Assembly (NCBI GenBank): GCA_905221605.1
Contig: CAJNDS010002389.1
Span: forward strand, 310,001 to 374,000
DNA length: 64,000 nucleotides
Reading direction: 5' to 3'
Source: Symbiodinium natans
Lineage: Eukaryota; Sar; Dinophyceae; Suessiales; Symbiodiniaceae
The translations under genes and the position numbers were made by a program. Shown piece after piece: positions 44,556 through 52,599 of the stretch. Each line of letters starts with the position of its first letter. The first letter of the stretch is position 1. The notes beneath the pieces were generated by a model. It was not told where the DNA came from. It saw nothing but the letters and a program-made list of their open reading frames with translations, and made no database searches.

Positions 44556-44692
44556 GGCTGCTCCCGAGGCCACACTGAGTTGGTGGAGTCTCTTATCCGC
44601 CACGATGCTGACCCAGCTGCTCAGGCCTTTGAATCGGTTGTAGAACGAAGCAACATACTGGAGTTGGAAGATATGGTAGATTGGATGTCAAG
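44556..44692 (+). CDS. Internal exon, ankyrin-like ending
   Basis: Acceptor AATTACAG|G, donor TCAAG|GTTGGT. GCSRGHTELVESLIRHDADP, AAQAFESVVERSNILELEDM, VDWMS. The piece GHTELVESLIRHDADP resembles the end of an ankyrin repeat (GHxE-hydrophobic-xxLLxxGADP), but a single short match is not proof. Strong helical pattern and C/G codons. Confidence 0.6.
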
Positions 44693-44906
44693 GTTGGTGC
44701 TTGTTGTTTGGTTATATACGGAAGTAACCGATTGCCTCGTTCATAAGCTCTAAGGTGGGCACGAGCATTCTGAAAAGGGCAGGGTTTCCTTGAAAGAATT
44801 CGTCAGGTTTTCGTTTACATGTTGTTATACAGGTCACATGCCTGAGAGCCACTCATACATGCTGAGTTTTCTTCAGCAAATGTGCCGCGCCCTTGTTGTT
44901 TTGCAG

Positions 44907-45215
44907 TTGAGCACCTACAATTTAATAATGGCCGCAACGAAGGGCGTCGAAACTGAGCCATATCGTAGATCATTGTTGATGCTGAAGAATAGCGTCCCTT
45001 GTTCTTCTGTTGGAAACCAACTACAAGAGTTACAAGAGTGGACGCAAGGAAGGAAGCGAGGAAGGAAGCGAGGAAGGAAGGAGGAGGGAAGGAAGGGAGG
45101 CGAAATGGAAGGGAGGAGGGAAGGAAGGGAGGAGGGAAGGAAACTGCTTGTTCGTTCTAGACGCCTCTCGATAAAAGCCGAGGCGAATAACTCTTGCGGG
45201 GCGGGACAGGTGTGA
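44907..45215 (+). CDS. Exon following 44556-44692
   Basis: Acceptor TTGTTTTGCAG|T. LSTYNLIMAATKGVETEPYR, RSLLMLKNSVPCSSVGNQLQ, ELQEWTQ, then the frame reads through a GGAAGGAA simple repeat. The real exon probably ends near 45050. The frame is open upstream to 44790, so an earlier acceptor is possible. Confidence 0.5.
   Translation: MSTYNLIMAATKGVETEPYRRSLLMLKNSVPCSSVGNQLQELQEWTQGRKRGRKRGRKEEGRKGGEMEGRREGREEGRKLLVRSRRLSIKAEANNSCGAGQV
45052..45142. repeat. (GGAA)n purine microsatellite
   Basis: GGAAGGAAGCGA and GGAGGGAAGGAA units. Confidence 0.95.
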
Positions 45216-45374
45216 GCGGACGAACCCAGCATCACAAGGGAGTATGCGTGTGAAGTGAAAAGGTTTCTGGGTGAAATCCTCACTGCCGGCTAGCTCTGCT
45301 TTCTACACGGAATGAGCTGGGCTCTGTTTTGAAAGACATTCATCGAGAAGGCCGTGGATAAACCGTGATTCAGT

Positions 45375-45563
45375 ATGTCTAGTGTGCCAGAAAGTGGCCA
45401 TATAAGCCTGGACGGCATATACGGGAGTCTGCAAGAACACTTAGGTGTTGTGAAGGATCTCCGAATGAAAGTAGCGGATTTGGCGAGAAGCGGCTCTCCC
45501 AGCTGTTTGTTCTTGCCCTATCAGCGTTTTTGTTTTACATGGTTTTGGTCCCTGGAAAGATAA
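45375..45563 (+). CDS. Hypothetical exon, 62 codons
   Basis: ATG after GATTCAGT: MSSVPESGHISLDGIYGSLQ, EHLGVVKDLRMKVADLARSG, SPSCLFLPYQRFCFTWFWSL, ER, TAA. The first 40 residues are highly protein-like; the aromatic tail may be intron if a GC donor (AGCG|GCTCTC) is used. Confidence 0.55.
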   Translation: MSSVPESGHISLDGIYGSLQEHLGVVKDLRMKVADLARSGSPSCLFLPYQRFCFTWFWSLER

Positions 45564-46129
45564 GAAACATGTCAAGACAAAAACAAAGCAACAAGTACAA
45601 GAAACAATCCGCCAAACCCCTACACCGTAAGCCTTGAACCTACTTGTAAACCCTAAGCCCTGCACCCATGCCCTAAACCTTTATGACGCTTTTAGAGCTC
45701 GAAACCATAAACCTTATATTCTATAAACCCAAACCCAAACCCAAACCACAAAACCCCAAATCCAGACCCTAAGCCTAAATCCCAATAGGTGGATGGCATG
45801 AGTATCCATGTCAGATGATGGGACTGGTAGACCGAGGAACTTCATGTCCGTGGGCCTTGCACATACCGGCAGATATTGGCAATACTCCAACAGATTTGCA
45901 AGCATGTCGGGCAAGCATGAAAGGCTGCCTTCGCGAAGTTGAAGGGTTTAGAGGGGCTGTTCCGTACGTGCACAAACCATCATGACAATGCGTACAGACC
46001 ATTCGGCCAGTAGGTTTTTTCTCCCCGTGCGACACCCACCGGCAATAGCTTCCCCCCATTTCACGCCCACCAAACCAGTTTTCCACGTAGGTTTCGCCGC
46101 ATTCGCCACCCACCGGACCATTAGCCCCT

Positions 46130-46455
46130 TAGTCAAGGGTTTCCCTAACCGTTCCACCTCAAGTATCATTCCGCTTCGAAGTCGGCGTGCTGCTTCAGCC
46201 GCAGTCGGCGCGTTGAAGCAGCACCCGAAACTGAAGCGGCACCCAAATCGAGGCAGCATGCATTTGGCATGGGAATTTGGCCTGGCATGTTTCTCCTCAA
46301 ACAGAATCGCCTTTCTAGCGAAACCCGGTTGATTTTCACTGCGTGCCACCTCGATTATCGTTCCACCTCAATTTCCAGCGTGCTGCTTCAGCGCACAACC
46401 CGCCCACTGAAGCAGCACCCAAATTGAGACAGCACCCAAATCGAGGCTATGTAAC
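46130..46455 (+). repeat. Two direct copies of a 100-bp repeat with internal hairpins
   Basis: Each copy has CGTTCCACCTCAA, GCGTGCTGCTTCAG, then the inverse TGAAGCAGCACCC and AGCACCCAAATCGAGGC. Spacing about 195 bp. Surrounding DNA (45.99-46.53 kb) has a second diverged repeat around GTAGGTTTCG…CACCCACC. Confidence 0.75.
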
Positions 46456-46882
46456 TCTTTGTTTTAGACCAGTAGACCATGAGGCTTGTAGGTTTCGCTC
46501 TATACGACACCCACCAAGCCATCAGTCCAGTGGTCTAATGGGGTCATTGAGGAAAGCCCAATGGTTTACTGGTCCGGCGGGTCTGGAAAGGGTGGAATGC
46601 TATGTGGTCCGGTGGGTGTGGTGTGCGGAGAGGTCTGCCGGTCTAAAGGTCTACTCGCCTATTGGTGTTTCGAAATCGTTTCGGAACAGTCCAGGTGCCA
46701 GATGCAAGGCGAAATAGCAGGCCTGTACCTGTCCATACATATAGCCCCTCACATTCAAATACACTCAAATACTGCGGTGGACGTCAAAGAGAGCCAATAC
46801 TGGAAAGCTTGATTGCTTACGGACGTACAGAGAAATGCAGTGCATGTAGAGACAGGAAGGATAAAGATGGATAGTCAGGGAC

Positions 46883-46900
46883 AACCCTAAACCCTAAACC
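46883..46900 (-). repeat. Short telomeric block
   Basis: Two and a half units. Confidence 0.7.
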
Positions 46901-47096
46901 TGCTGAAAGAGCACAGGCAAAAAGAGAACAAAATGGAGATTCAACGGACAAAACGGCTAAACGCAACAAAGTTGAAGCGATACTGAAAAAAAACACGTAC
47001 TTTTAAAGCAACAACATTTCCTGTAATCTATAAGAGGCTAAACCAAGTCAAGGTTCAATGAAAACACCTGTGCCCTTGCCGGGATGATCCTGCAAC

Positions 47097-47339
47097 TTGA
47101 GGGTTTATGGTTATCGTTTTTTTCCGTCGGTCTCTGTCCTAGCTTTCGGTGTCGTGTTTCAGCAAGGTCTCCCCACCCAGCGCAGGACACCCCCCCCACT
47201 AAACTTCACTCCCTGCAGCCCTATGGCCATCTTGGCAGGATGCGCAGGGCATAAGCTCCATCGACGCAGCAGCCGCCCAGCTGCACGTCGTGTGAGCTTC
47301 CGATGGAACGGTCAGGCAATCGGACAAGCTATGGTATAG
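47097..47339 (+). CDS. Hypothetical protein segment, 80 codons
   Basis: RVYGYRFFPSVSVLAFGVVF, QQGLPTQRRTPPPLNFTPCS, PMAILAGCAGHKLHRRSSRP, AARRVSFRWNGQAIGQAMV, TAG. Hydrophobic start, basic end. Possibly targeted to an organelle. Confidence 0.45.
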   Translation: MRVYGYRFFPSVSVLAFGVVFQQGLPTQRRTPPPLNFTPCSPMAILAGCAGHKLHRRSSRPAARRVSFRWNGQAIGQAMV

Positions 47340-47734
47340 GTGGATACACGAGTGCAAGTCCTACCAAGTTCCCATATTACCCTACAGATATGATGTGTTG
47401 GTCGCATATATGCAGACATTATATACATATATATTTATGCACACACGTACGTCTGATTTTTGTGAGTTGGAGATAAACATGTAAACATACATGTGTGTAT
47501 ATATATATATGTATGTATAGACAAATGTGCATGCAAGTTTACGCAGCGTTTGTTCCACCCAAAACGGGTCCTACCACCAAAACCCAGCAAAAATCCAAGC
47601 CCTGCTGCAACCAAAAGGGTTGCAATTTCATGTGTTGCGGCATGCAGGATTATGCGGTTTAGCGCATGTCTTTGTTGGTCTCGGTTTTCCTGAAACCCAA
47701 ACCCTAATGCCGAAGCCCAATGCATCTATGATGA

Positions 47735-48160
47735 GCCGGGTTCTGGATTTCAGCCAGGCACCTCAAATCTCACACCCTAAACTACGATGTCTCAGTCTTA
47801 CGATGTCTCAGTCTGCCCAAATCTCCTTACAGGTTCACACTTGGTTTTGCAAACCTTACAAACCAGCGATGGTCTCGCAAAGCATGCCTCCAAAACCTTG
47901 CCCCGACAGGGGATGCCCCCAACTATGAACCTCCAAACGTACCCAATCCCAAAAGCCCCGTCGATGGCCACGAGGCACAGCGCGAGCCTGTTGTGAGCCT
48001 CCCACAGACTAGCCTTGACCTGTTGTTGAAGTTGTCAGATCTCCACAACAGCCATCAACAGCCCAGCATGCTCGGCTTGATGGGTCTTAAGGGAACTCTG
48101 AAGCTGTACTCCAAACCCAGGTGCAGGCTGGTGCAGACTACCAGATCGTGGACCTGCTAA
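47735..48160 (+). CDS. Hypothetical protein segment, 141 codons without early ATG
   Basis: Open from GCC at 47735. The best part is LAPTGDAPNYEPPNVPNPKS, PVDGHEAQREPVVSLPQTSL, DLLLKLSDLHNSHQQPSMLG, LMGLKGTLKLYSKPRCRLVQ, TTRSWTC, TAA. Disordered Pro/Asn/Glu stretch followed by a leucine-rich helix. Likely an exon or exon pair; CTTACAG at 47826-47832 is a possible acceptor. Overlaps a shorter ATG-led frame ending at 47928. Confidence 0.5.
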   Translation, partial: AGFWISARHLKSHTLNYDVSVLRCLSLPKSPYRFTLGFANLTNQRWSRKACLQNLAPTGDAPNYEPPNVPNPKSPVDGHEAQREPVVSLPQTSLDLLLKLSDLHNSHQQPSMLGLMGLKGTLKLYSKPRCRLVQTTRSWTC

Positions 48161-48336
48161 GGCTGGGCGTTGCGGGCATGTTGCTTTGACATTGAGTTTG
48201 GTTTGTCTGGAGCTTGGAAAAGTGATTTGGCTTATTGGAATGGCTTTTGAGTTTTAGGAACAAGTGCATACAACACTCATAGGCCGGAGGCCAGTGTCTG
48301 AAAGGCGGAGGTCTTGGCCCGACTTGGCGGCAACAA

Positions 48337-48387
48337 GCCCTAAACCCTAAACCCTAAACCCTACACCCTAAACCCTCAACCCTAAAT
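48337..48387 (-). repeat. Interstitial telomeric block
   Basis: Seven units with CCCTACA and CCCTCAA variants. Confidence 0.92.
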
Positions 48388-48394
48388 TTCAGAC

Positions 48395-48770
48395 TCAAAA
48401 GTAGAATATGTCTTTCAGTGTTTGCCTCGCAGAGGCCTGGAGTTTGGGGCTTCTTGTCTGGCGTGCGAGCCTTTCGTATTTCGACTTAAGCTGCTGCAGA
48501 CCCCCTTTCCTCCATGTCTTCAACTGTTGTGGCCCTGCACCGTCCTCCGCATCCCTCACGTCTGCAAGTTTGCCTCCAAGTGCCTTACGTGGCTCTGCCT
48601 TGGCACCTGAAGGCAGAACGTGCACAAGCGCCGGAGCTCCGGAGGCGCAGACGGTGCCTCGGCAGTGAGTTTTCCAGCTCTTCGGAGGTTCGGTTGCGTA
48701 GTCTCGTCAAGCTAAGGGAGCGCTCTTCGCTGACCGGGCTCCATAAGACTCCAGCAGAAGTTGTTTAACA
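48395..48770 (-). CDS. Minus-strand gene segment in two frames
   Basis: Downstream part (48395-48612): AEPRKALGGKLADVRDAEDG, AGPQQLKTWRKGGLQQLKSK, YERLARQTRSPKLQASARQT, LKDIFYF, TGA; Lys/Arg/Gln-rich helix. Upstream part (48615-48770) in another frame: TSAGVLWSPVSEERSLSLTR, LRNRTSEELENSLPRHRLRL. A junction near 48610 is needed (CAG|GTGCCA or CAC|GTAAGG). Ends next to a telomeric block in the usual exon-then-G orientation for its strand. Confidence 0.5.
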
Positions 48771-48771
48771 G

Positions 48772-48806
48772 CACCCTAAACCCTAAACCCTAAACCCTAA
48801 ACCCTG
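48772..48806 (-). repeat. Interstitial telomeric block
   Basis: Five units. Confidence 0.93.
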
Positions 48807-48810
48807 AACA

Positions 48811-48966
48811 ATGTTAGCAGTGGGCGCTAGAAGATCGGTTCAAGCGCCTCTGAGTGTGCCTTCACCAGGCTTGGTGGTGCACAACCGAAAGAGCAGCGTC
48901 GTGTCGCACGTGTCCATTCGGTCTTTGCTGGAGCCCCAGAGCTGTCGTTGCAAGTTTAGGCTTTAG
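48811..48966 (+). CDS. Complete small ORF between inverted telomeric blocks, 51 aa
   Basis: ATG at 48811, 5 bp after CCCTAAA units: MLAVGARRSVQAPLSVPSPG, LVVHNRKSSVVSHVSIRSLL, EPQSCRCKFRL; TAG falls in the first TTTAGGG units. C/G-rich codons. N-terminus looks like a mitochondrial targeting peptide (Ala/Arg/Ser). It could equally be one exon. Confidence 0.45.
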   Translation: MLAVGARRSVQAPLSVPSPGLVVHNRKSSVVSHVSIRSLLEPQSCRCKFRL

Positions 48967-48984
48967 GGTTTAGGGTTTAGGGCT
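48958..48984 (+). repeat. Interstitial telomeric block
   Basis: Four units, one CTTTAGGG. Confidence 0.9.
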
Positions 48985-49017
48985 CCTGTAAGTTCAGCAG
49001 GTCACCCGGACACAGAG

Positions 49018-49045
49018 AAGAGAGAGAGAGAGAGAGAGGTAGAGA

Positions 49046-49081
<36 letters not shown>

Positions 49082-49098
49082 GACAGAGAGCGAGAGAC
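49018..49098. repeat. (GA)n microsatellite
   Basis: Nearly pure GA with GGTA and GGGA breaks. Confidence 0.96.
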
Positions 49099-49377
49099 GC
49101 AGGTACATCCAAACCCCCCTCGTTGTTTCAACTCGCCACAACAAGTGGGGGCGCGCGATGGCGCGCGGACAAAGGAAGGGAAAGAAGGAAAGACACCGGC
49201 ACAGCGCGAGAACGTACACGCAGGCACGCGCCCACCCGCCCACAAGAACACATCCCGCCGTCGGCTAGCAAGCAGACGATCTCAAGCCTGTCCTCACGGC
49301 AGGGTACTCTGCACAGTGTCGACGTTTTCTTATGGTTGGCACTTACTCCGCCAGCCTGCCAAAGGCTGCGAACATGA
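49099..49377 (+). CDS. Basic hypothetical segment
   Basis: TSKPPSLFQLATTSGGARWR, ADKGRERRKDTGTARERTRR, HAPTRPQEHIPPSASKQTIS, SLSSRQGTLHSVDVFLWLAL, TPPACQRLRT, TGA. Arg-rich. A second plus-strand frame overlaps. Confidence 0.35.
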   Translation, partial: AGTSKPPSLFQLATTSGGARWRADKGRERRKDTGTARERTRRHAPTRPQEHIPPSASKQTISSLSSRQGTLHSVDVFLWLALTPPACQRLRT

Positions 49378-49611
49378 GCTCACGCTCACGTCCCTACACC
49401 TCTGATTCGAAACCCCAAAACTGCAGCCCAATACTGGGCTTTGGAGTACTATACTTTAATGATGTTTTTTTGTTCTGGTGTCCTACTATAGCTACTTCTA
49501 CCTGAAAAGTATATACTTTTTTTCCAAGGTCTGCCCCAAGGTAGGGGATACTGAAAGCCCGAAATCGTCACACCAGCAACCCGTCAGCCCTAAGCTCCAA
49601 ACCCCATAGGG

Positions 49612-49647
49612 GGTTTAGGGTTTAGGGTTTAGGGTTTAGGGTTTTGG
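49612..49647 (+). repeat. Interstitial telomeric block
   Basis: Five units. Confidence 0.93.
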
Positions 49648-49909
49648 GGTCCCTCGGGACAATTTGTCCCCTATTTTTGCCCTTAGTGGGCTCTTAGGAA
49701 GGAATCGTCTGCAGGAAGATTTTTTCTAGAGGGTTCGTGAAAGAGGATCATCTTCAGGAGCACTTTTTCCGAGGGTTCTGAGGGCCATCCTAGAAGGTGG
49801 CCCCTGATTCTGGGTCCTTGTTGGCTTCAATGGTACTTCTTTGTTTTCATAAATAAACCCCAATAAGGATTCACAATGATAGTTTTTAATATACCAACAG
49901 GGAGTTTTA

Positions 49910-49984
49910 CCCTAAACCCCAAACCCCAAACCCCAAACCCCGAACCCCAAACCCCAAACCCTAAACCCTAAACCCTAAACCCCA
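49910..49984 (-). repeat. Telomeric block with CCCCAAA domain
   Basis: CCCTAAA, then six CCCCAAA/CCCCGAA, then four CCCTAAA units; ends 13 bp before the acceptor of the next exon. Confidence 0.95.
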
Positions 49985-49998
49985 GATCGTCCCCCCAG

Positions 49999-50066
49999 GT
50001 TATTGCCACAGTCACCATCCTCCCGGTCGATCGTGAAGCCAGCCGCAGCAACTCTGCCTGATCAGG
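49999..50066 (+). CDS. 68-bp exon between two telomeric arrays
   Basis: Acceptor GTCCCCCCAG|G, donor GATCAGG|GTTCAGGG. LLPQSPSSRSIVKPAAATLP then DQ; one base (G) carried over. Splicing 50067-50199 gives …LPDQ-V-LFEACFGLQF…, in frame. This is the clearest telomeric-repeat intron in the window. Confidence 0.6.
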
Positions 50067-50189
50067 GTTCAGGGTTCAGGGTTCAGGGTTCAGGGTTCAG
50101 GGTTTAGGGTTTAGGGTTTAGGGTTTAGGGTTTAGGGTTTAGGGTTTAGGGTTTAGGGTTTAGGGTTTAGGGTTTAGGGTTTAGGGTTT
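50067..50189 (+). repeat. Telomeric block that forms a 133-bp candidate intron
   Basis: Five TTCAGGG units, then thirteen TTTAGGG units. Flanked by an exact 8-bp direct repeat TGATCAGG (50059-50066 and 50189-50196). Confidence 0.95.
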
Positions 50190-50199
50190 GATCAGGCAG

Positions 50200-50361
50200 T
50201 CTTGTTTGAAGCCTGCTTTGGGCTCCAATTCGTCGTGTCACTTCGGGTTGGGGAAGCTGATGTTTTCAAGGATTTCTTGCCCTCAAGAATCCTTGTTGTC
50301 GTAAGACAGCCAACAAGACCCTTTGCAAGTACCCCCAAGCATCCCTCTTCATCATCCTCAT
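50200..50361 (+). CDS. Exon joined across the telomeric intron
   Basis: Acceptor GATCAGGCAG|T. LFEACFGLQFVVSLRVGEAD, VFKDFLPSRILVVVRQPTRP, FASTPKHPSSSSS, TAG. Beta-strand-like hydrophobic pattern; no family recognised. An overlapping frame from 50323 may be the continuation if a donor lies near 50320. Confidence 0.55.
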
Positions 50362-50541
50362 AGTTCAGCTGCCCAGTCCCCGACCGATGCACCGATTTCT
50401 CCGGTGGTCAAGAAAGGCACGGCGGGGGACCCGATGGGAGTGAGATTTGCAAAGGGGCTCGAATTGTGTAATCTCTGCTGCTGGAAGGGGAGGTTTCGCA
50501 AAACCCCATGTGCCCGTACTTTGGCAGCGGCCTTGCAGTAG
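50323..50541 (+). CDS. Hypothetical segment, 72 codons
   Basis: PPSIPLHHPHSSAAQSPTDA, PISPVVKKGTAGDPMGVRFA, KGLELCNLCCWKGRFRKTPC, ARTLAAALQ, TAG. C-x2-CC cluster. Likely part of the gene at 50.0-50.5 kb. Confidence 0.45.
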   Translation: MQVPPSIPLHHPHSSAAQSPTDAPISPVVKKGTAGDPMGVRFAKGLELCNLCCWKGRFRKTPCARTLAAALQ

Positions 50542-50571
50542 TTCCCCATCATGTTGCAGACTTCTCGCTGG

Positions 50572-50642
50572 TAGGGTTTAGGGTTTAGGGTTTAGGGTGT
50601 AGGGTTTAGGGTGTAGGGTTTAGGGTTTAGGGTTTAGGGTTT
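50572..50642 (+). repeat. Interstitial telomeric block
   Basis: Ten units, two GTGTAGGG. Confidence 0.94.
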
Positions 50643-50890
50643 CGGCTTCTAGTAGGAGGGGATTGGGGAGCTTGGGGGTTCGGAAGGGGGTTAAGGATCA
50701 GGGTCTTAGGGTCTCGGGCTTGAATACGTTGTTCACAGACGGCCAAGCTCAGCGACAGCGCATCCGAGAAAGGAGCTGTGCCCATCCAATGAGAGTCTTG
50801 CAAGCTGCCATGTCTACTTAGTATCAGGGCTTCCTCACGAAGATCGACGGTGACAAAGCCGTAACAAACGTCGTAAGCCACTTCATCTTT

Positions 50891-51088
50891 ATGCTTGGAA
50901 AAATGTATGGAAGCCCCAAACCCCAGCGAACGCTCTCTCCTCCAAGCCCGGAGCCGCCACTTCTTCCAACCACCTTGTCGTTGTCTCCCCCTGCCCAGAA
51001 TCAGCCGCGTACGTATGGGTGTCCACGCGCTGCCGCAAGCTCTTTGAGACCCATGGATTTCAGCCCTCGGCTAGAAATTAAGAACTGA
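50891..51088 (+). CDS. Pro-rich hypothetical protein, 65 aa
   Basis: ATG at 50891: MLGKMYGSPKPQRTLSPPSP, EPPLLPTTLSLSPPAQNQPR, TYGCPRAAASSLRPMDFSPR, LEIKN, TGA. Disordered composition. Confidence 0.45.
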   Translation: MLGKMYGSPKPQRTLSPPSPEPPLLPTTLSLSPPAQNQPRTYGCPRAAASSLRPMDFSPRLEIKN

Positions 51089-51290
51089 TTCTCATGTCTC
51101 TGTTGGTGGGCAGGTCTTTGCATTTAGTAGACCGATATTTGCCCATCTGTTTTTCGGCCTGCATTTTTCAGATTCGGTGGGAACCTGAGACTGGACTGTG
51201 ATTGTAGCATCCCAGTCGAGTACTCGTAAATCGGGACCCCGCAAAAACTTCTGCCCATGTGGTTGCTCAGGTTAGCAAAAAGACTCTTGT

Positions 51291-51331
51291 AAACCCTAAA
51301 CCCGAAACCCTAAACCCTAAACCCTAAACCC
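51291..51331 (-). repeat. Interstitial telomeric block
   Basis: Five units, one CCCGAAA. Confidence 0.92.
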
Positions 51332-51477
51332 TGTGGGGTTCAGCGTGTTCTTGCTCGCTCAATGAGATTTGAGGGCTCCGGGCCTCGAGCCCTTTGCTCC
51401 CGGTCTCAGGCTCTGAAGTCTCATCGCAAAGACGGATTCATCCTCCGCATTCCGAGTAGCTACGGTTGTCCTCGAGG

Positions 51478-51510
51478 GGTTTAGGGTTTAGGGTTTAGGG
51501 TTTAGGGTTA
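51478..51510 (+). repeat. Interstitial telomeric block
   Basis: Five units. A frame starting just after it reads VAIKTLKASRTMPHFSRSEV; the VAIK start recalls a kinase beta-3 strand, but nothing else supports a kinase. Confidence 0.92.
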
Positions 51511-51818
51511 GTGGCCATCAAAACTTTGAAAGCAAGCCGGACCATGCCCCACTTCTCCCGGTCCGAGGTCGACGATGTTTGTTTGCCTCACCCTTGCCCT
51601 CTACCTTCCGGACGCCTACGCGCTGACAGAGCCTGGGTTCTTTTTTGATGTCTCTTGAAACTGTGCCAGTTTTCATCTTCATGACGCTCTGAATTCCAAG
51701 AGCAAGCTCAACAAGCCTTGACCTTCATGGCATCATGCCATAGCTCAAGCTCAGAACCCAGGATCTTGCCTACGACAGCCTGGCAGGGATCCCAGTTTGT
51801 CGGAGGCTTTCGAGGTTG

Positions 51819-51998
51819 ATGGCTGAATGTCCAGGCAAGTCGCTTCTTCCCTCGCCACAGCCTGACATACTTGCCCCCCTAAATCCCACTCCAGATGCAT
51901 TCCCGAGCTGGAATCTCGAGATGAGCATGTGCTTGGTACACCCAGAAAGTTTGGTGTGTGGAGTCTGGAAACAAGCCCAGCTCAGTCTCCAAGCATGA
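51819..51998 (+). CDS. Hypothetical protein, 59 aa
   Basis: ATG at 51819: MAECPGKSLLPSPQPDILAP, LNPTPDAFPSWNLEMSMCLV, HPESLVCGVWKQAQLSLQA, TGA. The minus strand has a 154-codon frame across 51770-52234, so strand is uncertain. Confidence 0.4.
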   Translation: MAECPGKSLLPSPQPDILAPLNPTPDAFPSWNLEMSMCLVHPESLVCGVWKQAQLSLQA

Positions 51999-52056
51999 GT
52001 GGGTCTCTTTAGGTCCTTAGACCTGTCGTCCTGCGCACCGGCAGTCGCCAGCACTT

Positions 52057-52302
52057 GTGCATCACCAAGCCCAAGCCGGCTCAAAGGACGCCCTCCTCGT
52101 CTGCATCTTCCTGTGCTTTGTGGCAGACTGCTTGGTCCAGGCTCACCCTTGGCATAAGGTCTCCCAGTTCCTTTTCCTATGCCTTGGTTCCAAGTCAGAA
52201 TTGATCGGAGGCACAGTAGAGTCTCACCTGGCATCAGGTTTTCGGTTTCTATCAGACCTACATGCGGCTCGGCAACTTCAAGGCATGGTGGGTTTGGAGT
52301 GA
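52057..52302 (+). CDS. Hypothetical membrane-like segment, 81 codons
   Basis: HHQAQAGSKDALLVCIFLCF, VADCLVQAHPWHKVSQFLFL, CLGSKSELIGGTVESHLASG, FRFLSDLHAARQLQGMVGLE, TGA. One hydrophobic stretch near residues 10-25. Ends just before the repeat composite. Confidence 0.45.
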   Translation: MHHQAQAGSKDALLVCIFLCFVADCLVQAHPWHKVSQFLFLCLGSKSELIGGTVESHLASGFRFLSDLHAARQLQGMVGLE

Positions 52303-52324
52303 AGGGTCTCAGGTATGGGAAAAA

Positions 52325-52540
52325 ATACGAATCAGAGACCAGAGAGTCGAATCAGAGACCAGAGGGTCGAATCAGAGGCCAGGCTCGGAATCAGAGACCA
52401 GAAAGGCAGAATCAGAGACCAGATGCCAGAATCACCCCCCTCAGGATCAGAGACCAGACAGGGCCGAATCAGAGACCAGGCAAGGCCGAATCAGAGACCA
52501 GGCAGGGCTGAATCAGAGACCAGACAGGGTGGCTGCCGAA
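52325..52540 (+). repeat. GAATCAGAGACCAG direct-repeat array, left boundary
   Basis: About ten copies of GAATCAGAGACCAG(A/G) separated by 3-15 variable bases. Reverse-complement array at 55.9-56.1 kb. Confidence 0.95.
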
Positions 52541-52599
52541 ACCAAGGGTTTATCAAGAGAAAGCAAAGGGTTCATTGTTGTAACCACTGGTTTATTTGC

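Noticed and set aside
51513..51560. Protein kinase beta-3 motif (VAIKTLK)
   Set aside because: No glycine loop, HRD or DFG motif nearby; a seven-residue match is not enough.
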